Below, piece after piece: positions 55,668-64,000 of a stretch of DNA of 64,000 nt (its first letter is position 1; every line of letters begins with the position of its first letter). The stretch comes from Stomorhina lunata (taxonomy: Eukaryota; Arthropoda; Insecta; Diptera; Rhiniidae). The notes beneath the pieces were generated by a model. That model did no database searches and was not told the origin of the DNA. It was given only the letters and a program-made list of their open reading frames with translations. The translations under genes and the position numbers were made by a program. The DNA lies in NCBI GenBank assembly GCA_933228675.1, contig OW121744.1, positions 99,052,026 through 99,116,025 of the forward strand, given 5' to 3'.

Positions 55668-58208
55668 AATGTCTATAGAAAAATTTGAGACAAATTTTTT
55701 ATAAAAAATTTTCTATAAAAAAATAAATTTGGGACAAATTTTTCCATAGAAAAATAAAATTGGGACAAATTTTTCTAAAGAAAAATTCATTTGAGACAAA
55801 ATTTCCTAAAGAAAAATTCATCTAAGACAAATTTTTCTATAAAAAAATTAATTTAAAACAAATTTTTCTATAGAAAAATAAATTTGGGACATATTTTTCG
55901 ATAGGAAAAAAAATTTGGGACAAATTTTTCTAGAGAAAAATAAATTTGGGACACATTTTTCTATAGAAAAAAAATTTGGGACAAATTTTTCTATAGAAAA
56001 ATAAATTTGGGACAAGTTTTTCTATAGATAAATAAATTTGGGACAAATTTTTCTATAGAAAAATAAATTTGGGACTAATTTTTTAATCGAAAAATAAATT
56101 TGGGACAAATTTTTCTATAGCAAAATAAATTTGGGACAAATTATTCTATAGAAAAATTAATTTGGGACAAAATTTTCTATAGACAAATAAATTTGGCACA
56201 AATTATTCCATAGAATAATAAATTTGAGACAAATTTTTATATAGATAAATAAATTTGGGACAAATTTTTCTCTAGAAAAATAAATTTGGGACAAATTTTT
56301 CTAAAGAAAAATTCATTTGAGACAAAATTTCCTAAAGAAAAATTCATCTAAGACAAATTTTTCTATAAAAAAATTAATTTAAAACAAATTTTTCTATAGA
56401 AAAATAAATTTGGGACAAATTTTTCGATAGAAAAAAATTTGGGACAAATTTTTCTAAAGAAAAATAAATTTGGGACACATTTTTCTATAGAAAAAAAATT
56501 TGGGACAAATTTTTCTATAGAAAAATAAATTTAGGACAAATTTATCTATAGAAAAATCTATTTGGAACAAATTTTTCTATAGAAAAATAAATTTGGGACA
56601 CATTTTTCTATAGAAGAATAAAATTGGGACAATTTATTTTACAATTTATTAAGGACAAAGTTTTCTTAGAAAAATAAATTTAGGACAAATTTTTCTATAT
56701 AAAAATAAATTTGGGACAAATTTTTCTATAGAAAAATAAATTTGGGACACATTTTTCTATACAAAAATAAATTTGGGACAAAATTTTCTATAGAAAAATA
56801 AATTTGGGACAAATTTTTCTATAGAAAAATAAATTTAGGACAAATTTTTCTATACAAAAATAAATTTGGGACAAATTTTTCTATAGAAAAATTTATGTGG
56901 GACGATTTTTTTTTATATAAAAATTTATGTGAGGCAAATTTTTCTATATAAAAATGTATTTAATACAAATTTTTCTATAAAAAAAATCATTTGAGACAAA
57001 TTTTTCTATAGAAACATTTTTTTGAGACAAATTTTTCCATAGAAAAATTAATTTGTGATAAACTTTTCTACAGAAAAATTCATTTCATTTTTCTACAGAA
57101 AAATTCATTTCATTTTTCTATAGGAAAATTTATTTGGGACAAGTTTTTCTATAGAAAAATTCATTTGGGACAAATTTTTCAGTGGAAAAACTTATTTGGT
57201 ACAATTTTTTTTTAGAAAAATTCTGTTGGAATAAATTTTTCTATAGAAAAACTCTTTTATATACATTTTTTTATAGAAAAATTCATTTGGTACAAATTTT
57301 TCCATAGAAATATTCTTTTGGGACAAATTTTTCTGTAGAAAAATTCTTTTGGGACAAATTTTTCTACAGAAAAATTCCGTTTAATACAAATTTTTCTATA
57401 AAAAAAATCATTTGAGACAAATTTTTCTATAGAAACATTTTTTTGAGACAAATTTTTCCATAGAAAAATTAATTTGAGATAAACTTTTCTACAGAAAAAT
57501 TCATTTCATTTTTCTACAGAAAAATTCATTTCATTTTTCTATAGGAAAATTTATTTGGGACAAGTTTTTCTATAGAAAAATTCATTTGGGACAAATTTTT
57601 CAGTGGAGAAACTTATTTGGTACAATTTTTTTTTAGAAAAATTCTGTTGGAATAAATTTTTCTATAGAAAAACTCTTTTATATACATTTTTTTATAGAAA
57701 AATTCATTTGGTACAAATTTTTCCATAGAAATATTCTTTTGGGACAAATTTTTCTACAGAAAAATTCCGTCGAGACAAATTTTTCTATAGAAACATTCTG
57801 TCGAGACAAATTTTCCTATAGAAACATTTATCTAAAACAAATTTGTCCATAGAAAAATTAATTTTAAACAAATTTTTTTATAGAAAAATTTATTAAAAAA
57901 AAAAAAAAATTCTATGGAAAAGTTCTTTTGCTACAAATTTTTCTATAGAAAAATTTTTTTGGGACAAATTTTTGAATAGAAAAATTTTTTTTTAGGACAA
58001 ACTTTTCTATAGAAAAATTTTTTTGGGACAAATTTTTCTATAGAAAAATTTTTCTATAAAAATTTTTTTTTGGGACAAATTTCTCTATAGAAAACTTAAT
58101 TTGGGAAATATTTTTTTACAGAAGAATTATTTTGGGACAAATTTTTATATAGAAAAATTCATTTGAGACAAATTTTTCTAAAGAAAGCTCGTTTGTGACT
58201 AATTTTTG
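55668..58208. repeat. Minisatellite array H, ~31-bp units
   Basis: Unit: GGGACAAATTTTTCTATAGA then AAAATAAATTT. Internal segmental duplications: the block with GACAAAATTTCCTAAAG at 55795 recurs at 56321 (526 bp), and the block with CATTTCATTTTTCTACAG at 57081 recurs at 57502 (421 bp). It degenerates after 57.8 kb. Confidence 0.95.
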
Positions 58209-59640
58209 GGTTTCCTGCTAATAAGACACATATCGTTTTAAGGGTGTTACTATTATCTGTTTAAATTTAAACCTTTTTTGACATTTTTTTGGTGTTAAAA
58301 ATATTTTTTTATATTTAGTTTTCTGCTAATAACTCTTTTTTAAATGCGATTATTACATGACAGTTTGAGGTTGTTTAAACCCATCAAGGTCATGTGAAAA
58401 TCCAATAAAATTTCCATAAACATATAAAAGTTTTCGCATGATAAATATGATGACGTTTATTTATTAGACTCCATAAAATTGTCACACAAAAATTGTGTAA
58501 AATTAAATTGAATTTGTGTTTTGGTGTTGTTTTGGCAAGTGTAGTGGTATGTAAGTGACACATATACAGATATTCATTCGTACGCATGAATAGATCCATG
58601 CATACATTAATATATATACATTCATATGCATACATTATGTATGTATGTATGTATGATACATACATACATGAAACAATTTGTACTTCTTTTACATGTAATT
58701 GTAAAATTTCTATGAATTTTATGGGCTATTTCTACATCTGATACATCTCATGAAACAGGTCATGGTAAGCTAAACCTTTATTATAGCCGTTTCCAAGCTA
58801 TCAAAAGCTTCTATAGAAGCTTTTGACTATAGTTACTTTTCAAAAATACTTAACATGCTGAAGTGCTAGTATTGGCAAATTAAAGTTGTTTTTGCGATGA
58901 CCAATAAATAGGCCTTTTAGGAAAGTAACATACACATTTTGTGACAAATACAAGTACCATTTTTAGTTCCTTTATACTCATTTGTTTTAACCCTATACCA
59001 GCACACGACTAATTTTTAACAAATTCTAAAAAGTAATAAACTAGATTTAATATTTATTTATTTATTTATTTATTTTATCTTCATTTCCTGCACAACAAGA
59101 CTTAAGTCTTATATTTAAAGTACAGGAACGCAAAACTAACTTAAATACTTTAAGTTAAGGCAACAAGTATTTAAGTTAAGGCTGCCAAAATTGTTACTTA
59201 TTTCAAGGATGAGATGATTACGTCCAAATTCAAATGTTTTATACAAACAGATTTAAACACCTTCTACATCTCTGTTATAATGAATAAGAATTGTTATGAC
59301 ATGAACTTCTATTGTTAGCAAAAATGAAAGTGATGTATCATTACTTTAGCATTTTTTTGGTAGACATAATAATTTAGTTTATGCTCGAGTTGTTTAAAAG
59401 TACAAAGACTCATAAATGGCAACATAAAATCAGACAACATCTCAAGGAACATAAATCACAAAATAGACAAAATAAAATATAAAGAAAAAATATTTTCTTT
59501 TGGTAAAGAAAACATTTCAAAATTCAAATTTACAAAAAATTTAATTAAACTTAAATTCTGAGTCAAAAATTATAAAAAAAGTCGTACAGTCGAATACTAG
59601 ATATTAATTGACATTATTCTTTAAATAATGGGCATTAGTT
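58209..59640. other. Unassigned DNA
   Basis: Contains a short ATGT/ATAC microsatellite (58600-58672) and an (ATTT)n run (59050-59076). ORFs here follow simple sequence. No gene seen. Confidence 0.45.
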
Positions 59641-59641
59641 C

Positions 59642-59925
59642 AGGGGCCAAATTACCGCATTCGATATCGACCGAAAACTCAGACTTTCAAGCGAATATTG
59701 TGAAGTATACTTTAGGGATGTTCAAAGTTACTTCGATGCAAAAAGTTTATTGAAATTTGGTATCCATTTTGATTCGTTTTTAAAAACATAAATAACTTCA
59801 ACAAAAATATAATAAACTGAGCATCTTTTAAACAATTAAGATTATCCTTAAAGTATGCTATACAAATGTTTTGAAAATATCTAAGATTTCGATCGATATC
59901 GAATGCCGTAATTTGGCCCCAGGAC
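59642..59925. mobile_element. MITE of ~285 bp with GGGGCCAAATTA...CATTCGATATCG ends
   Basis: Left end GGGCCAAATTACCGCATTCG then ATATCGACCGAAA; right end is the inverse, TTTCGATCGATATCGAATGC then CGTAATTTGGCCCC. The arms of ~36 bp continue into weaker similarity (AAGTATACTTTAGG / CCTTAAAGTATGCT). No ORF. Confidence 0.8.
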
Positions 59926-59937
59926 TTTAATCTAAGA

Positions 59938-62675
59938 TCATGGGACAAATCGCCATATTCGATAGAAATGTAAAATATTTCTGAAACATTTACGTAGAAT
60001 ACTTTTAGGATACATAAAATAATATATAACACATAAGCCGGTGTGTCCAGCCCATTCCCCCAGAAGCCGAAGACTTTTTGTAATTATCGTAAATATCACG
60101 ATCACTAATGAAGCTCGTGAGTTACAGAAAACAATTCTAACAAAAATTTTCTGTAGGAAATTTTCGGTATTTTTCTATAGAAAAATTTTCGATAAAAAAT
60201 TTTTTTTATAGCAAAATTTTCGATAAAAAATTTTTCTATAGAAAAATTTTAGATAAAAAATTTTCTATAGAAAAATTTTTGATAAAAAAATTTTCTATAG
60301 AAAAATTTTTGATAAAAAAATTTCTATAGAAAAATTTTGGATAAAAAAATTTTCTATAGAAAAATTTTTGATAAAAAAATTTTCTATAGAAAAATTTTTG
60401 ATAAAAAAATTTTCTATAGAAAAATTTTTGATAAAAAAATTTTCTATAGACAAATTTTTGATAAAAAAATGTTCCATAGAAAAATTTTTGATAAAAAAAT
60501 TTTCCATAGAAAAATTTTTGATAAAAAATATTCTATAGAAAAATTTTTGATAAAAGAAAAATTTCTATAGAAAAATTCTTGATAAAAAAATTTTCTATAG
60601 AAAAATTTTTGATAAAAAAATTTTTTATAGAAAAATTTTTGATAAAAAAAAATTTCTATAGAAAAATTCTTGATAAAAAAAAATTTCTATAAAAAAATTC
60701 TTGATAAAAAAAGTTTAATAAAAAAATTGTCTGAGTAAAAAATTTTCTAAAGAAAAATTTTTGATAAAAAAATTTTCCATAGAAAAATTTTTGATAAATA
60801 AATTTTTATAGGAAAATTTACGATAAAAAAATTTATGATAAAAAATGTTTGGTAAAAAACTTTTTGACGAAAAAAATTCAATAGAAAAAAGTTTTGTATA
60901 ACAATTTTTGTTATAACAATTTTTTGATAAATCTATTTTCTATAGAAGAATTTTTTATAACACAATTTTCTATAAAAAAATTTTTGATAAAACAATTTTC
61001 AGTAGAAAACTTTTGTTAAAAAAATTTTCTATAGAAAACTTTTTCATCAAAATTTTCTATAGAAAATTTTTTTATCAAAAGTTTTTTATTGAAATATTTT
61101 CTAAAGAAAAATTTTATCAAAAATTTGAAAAATTACAAAATTTTTGATAGAAAAACTTTTGATAAAATTTTTCTATAGAAAATATTTTAATAGAAAAACT
61201 TTTGATAAACAAATTTTCTATAGAAAAATTTTTGTTAAAAAATTTTCTATAGAAAATTTTTGATAAATATTTTTTCAGAAATAATTTTCTATAAAGCAAT
61301 TTTCGATAAAAAATATTTTTCTTTAAAAATTTGCGATAAAAATATTCTTCTGCAGATACATTTTTGATAGAAAAATTTTCTATTGAAAAATTTTTGAATG
61401 AACAATTTTCTATAGAAAAATTTTTGATAAAAAAAATTTCTATAGAAAATGTTTGATAAAAAAATTTTCTATAGAAAATGTTTGATAACAAAATTTTCTA
61501 TAGAAAAATTTTTGAAAAAAAATTTCTATAGAAAAATTCTTAATAAAAAAGTTTTCTATGAAAAGATTTTTGACAAAAAAATTTTCTATAGGAAAATTTT
61601 TGATAAAAAAATTTGCTATAGAAAAATTTTTGAACAAAAATTTTTCTATAGAAAATTTGTTGGTAAAAATATTCGATCGAAATATTTTTCTGCAGAAAAA
61701 TTTACGATAAAATTTTTTTTTCTGCAGAAAAGTTTTCGATAAAACTATTTTTCTATGGAAAAATTTTCGATCGAAATTTTTTTCCATAGAAATTTTGAAG
61801 AAGAAAATTATTTATTGAAAAATTTTTGCTAAATATTATTTATACATAAAAAGTTTGTATATTTATACAGAAAAATTTTCTTTAAAAAAATTTTTAAATT
61901 TTTTTTAGAAAAGATTTCCAGGAAAGTATTTTACTATGGAAACGTTTTCGACAAAAATATTTTTGTATAAAAACCTTTTTTACAGAAAAATATTTGTTAT
62001 AAAAAATTATTCCGAAATAATTTCGATAACATTTTTTTATAGAAAATTTTTTATCACAATTTTTTTTATAGAAAATTGTTTTATCAAAAATTTTTTTTAT
62101 TTAAAATTTTTCTATAGAATATTTTTCTGTATAAATAAATTTTCTATAGAAAATTTTTTAATAAAAACAAAATTTTGATAAAACAATTTTCTATAGAAAA
62201 ATTTGTGATAAAAAATTTTCTATACAAAAATTTTAAATAGAAAAATTTTGTAAAAAAAAAATTTTTCTATAGAAAAATTTTTGAGAAAAATATTTTTCTA
62301 TAGAAACATTTTTGAGAAAAATATTTAAAAAAAATTAATACAAAACGTATTTTTATTAATATTAATTTATAAATATCAGAATTACTCATTGAAAAAACTA
62401 TTTATTTAAGTAATAAAAAACTATAAAAACGGCAACACTATACTTTTTTTTTTTTTTTGTTCTGTTCTCTTTCTTATTTGTCAAAAGTTCCCTGATAGTA
62501 AAAGAATTTCATTTATATTAAATGTTTCAACTGACAATCGAATATATTTTGATATCAAATATTATTTTTGCAAAATAAATTATTTTGAAAACCCCTAAGG
62601 TATGTTACACAATATTTAATTAAAAGTCTGAGTTTTCGATCGATATCGAATGCAACGATTTGGCCTAGGTTTTTT
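59938..62675. mobile_element. Possible second MITE copy interrupted by, or containing, minisatellite array I
   Basis: GGGACAAATCGCCATATTCG then ATAGAAA at 59941 is a diverged left end of the MITE just upstream. At 62630-62670 TTTTCGATCGATATCGAATG then CAACGATTTGGCC is an inverted right end, preceded by sequence matching the MITE interior (ACTCAGACTTT in inverse). Array I lies between. The pairing of these two ends is inference. Confidence 0.4.
60130..62325. repeat. Minisatellite array I, ~30-bp units
   Basis: Unit: TTTTGATAAAAAAATTTTCT then ATAGAAAAAT (30 bp), regular from 60240 to 60620, then increasingly degenerate. It is almost the same unit as array A at 5-7 kb, 54 kb away in another gene's intron. 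Both strands give spurious Phe/Lys/Ile/Tyr ORFs. Confidence 0.94.
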
Positions 62676-62829
62676 TACAATAAAGTTTCAATGTTTTTTA
62701 CTTAAGATTTACCTCTTAACTTTTAAGAGTTTGTTTTGCTATTCGGAAAATTTTACACACTAAAAAATTCTTCACATTTCCTCCAAACAATAATATTTTT
62801 ATGATAGTTTTTCCAGTTTAATACATTAT
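62326..62829. other. Unassigned AT-rich DNA
   Basis: Contains a poly-T run at 62445-62458 and the MITE-type end at ~62630-62675. Otherwise nothing recognised. Confidence 0.4.
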
Positions 62830-63050
62830 ATCTGTGGCTTGGTGCTAAAAGGGCCAATGTCAATTTTCTGCTTTTTTGAGTTGATCATTGCATTAGATAC
62901 GCTTATCTCTGACTTAACTCAAAACAGATTTATACGGTTTTTTTCTGGACAATTTCACTATGAATTTATATGGAAAATAAAAATTTTAAATCAAATTTTC
63001 TCAAAACTAGTTTTTTGACATTGGCCTTTTTAGCACTAAGACACAGATAT
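62830..63050. mobile_element. Short MITE, second copy of the CTTGGTGCTAAAAGGGCCAA family
   Basis: Left ATATCTGTGGCTTGGTGCTA then AAAGGGCCAATGTCA; right TGACATTGGCCTTTTTAGCA then CTAAGACACAGATAT, inverted arms of ~35 bp around ~150 bp. It shares its interior (GAGTTGATCATTGCATTAG, TTTTCTCAAAACTAGTTTTT) with 21282-21990 but lacks about 490 bp. Confidence 0.85.
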
Positions 63051-63453
63051 GTACTTTTAGTAAAATGCATTAAATATTATTTGTTAAAATTTTAGCTTCT
63101 GTTATTTGGCGAAAACATTTTTACGATATATATATAAAATTTAAGATATGATATTAAGAACAAAATTCCTTAAATCCTTAATGCTCAAGCTTTAAAAAAA
63201 AAACTTGGCACGTACATTTCAAGTAAATTTTGCCTTAATACTTTTTCATAAAAAGGAACAAAAATAAAAAGGAATAAATTTATAGACAAAAGCCATAAAA
63301 CATTTTACTTTTACTGAATCATATGATGGACTTGTGCTGTCAAACTTTTAACCTATTTCATACACACACTTAAATGTTGTCAGTTATGCTAAAAAAATAT
63401 GCTAGAAAAAACCCAGAAGTTCCAAAGCAAAGATCTCGTAGGCTTCAATAAAA

Positions 63454-63605
63454 TAGCGAGAGATAATATCTGTGGTAATATGGAAGAAGCTTAAGTCGAC
63501 ATAAGAGAGAAAGCAGAATTAAAATTATACAAAATTGATGATATCTCAAAACTTCAATTTTCGACTTAAGCTACTCTTCCATATGGCCACAGATAGAGTA
63601 GCGAG
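63454..63605. mobile_element. Small hairpin element flanked by TAGCGAG
   Basis: Arms TCTGTGGTAATATGGAAGAA then GCTTAAGTCGA (63469-63499) and the inverse TCGACTTAAGCTACTCTTCC then ATATGGCCACAGA (63561-63594). TAGCGAG occurs on both sides (63454-63460, 63599-63605) and could be a target duplication. No ORF. Confidence 0.6.
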
Positions 63606-64000
63606 CATTAAATGACAAACACATGCTAAATCTCGTTTTTATTCGTTAGTATTGGTTCTGGTCTTTCAATTTGTATCTGCTGGGAATACTTAACAATCAA
63701 CACCTGCATCTTTCCATCACAAACTTGTTGTTGTCTTCAAGACCGTCAGTACACACTTTGCAATCCACATAAGTCCTATGGTCACTAGGTCAATACTTTG
63801 AGAACAATAACAGTCCTCTGCTATTGTCCAGCTGGGCAAATACTCCTTTGACATAATAGGACACCTACAGTTCTTTACACATGAACAATTACAAACAATT
63901 TTTCGGATTTCTAATTGTTGCTCACACTATCTCTAACATCCTATGTAGTCTGCAAATTTCGTAAAAATAAATTACACATAATTGCTGGTAACATGCACAA
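63606..64000. other. Unassigned DNA at window end
   Basis: Less AT-rich than average, no open frame or recognised element. Could be upstream sequence of the UNC93-like gene or of a further gene. Confidence 0.35.

Noticed and set aside
58989..59006. A third piggyBac-type end (TTAACCCTATACC)
   Set aside because: No matching inverted end with TTAA found downstream.

Overview
The window is nuclear DNA of a higher fly (Diptera, probably a calyptrate). This is inferred from two protein-coding genes with fly-type exons and GT-AG introns, very AT-rich introns, insect-type DD41D and DD37E transposons and piggyBac-type MITEs. The species cannot be fixed from the sequence.

Gene 1 (+ strand, about 389-30065) is the 3' part of pdm3, the POU class VI homeodomain transcription factor. 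Seven exons join in frame into 925 codons plus stop. They give a low-complexity N-terminal part (poly-A, poly-Q, His-rich, Arg/Glu repeats), a complete POU-specific domain and a complete POU homeodomain. The 5' exons lie outside the window. Gene 2 (- strand, about 50112-37923) is an UNC93-like 12-TM membrane protein, orthologous in appearance to Drosophila CG4928. Its six coding exons join in frame to an intact 526-residue protein. The genes are convergent, with about 7.9 kb between their stop codons. Nothing suggests that they act in one pathway.

Layout: 1-2756 pdm3 exons; 2757-15962 a 13.2-kb intron with three minisatellite arrays; 16144-26573 a 10.4-kb intron holding a nest of dead DNA transposons (a DD41D mariner, a second mariner fragment, a DD37E element, MITEs); 26574-30065 the last pdm3 exons, with an intron of ~0.36-0.5-kb tandem repeats; 30066-37922 intergenic DNA with tandem tRNA-derived repeats, a 1.97-kb near-perfect palindrome, a TA microsatellite and two MITEs; 37923-50112 the UNC93-like gene, whose introns contain three more arrays; 50237-64000 its upstream region, with three further arrays and several MITEs. 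No other gene is supported there.

The most unusual property is that about one third of the window (roughly 21 kb in nine arrays) consists of short tandem repeats, mostly 28-31 bp (36 bp in one block). Most share a palindromic core around TTTTCTATAGAAAA, while the linker differs from array to array. Some arrays reverse orientation internally, one fills almost a whole intron, and one appears to lie inside a MITE. I regard this dispersed palindromic minisatellite family as the best candidate for something undescribed. Any function is inference.
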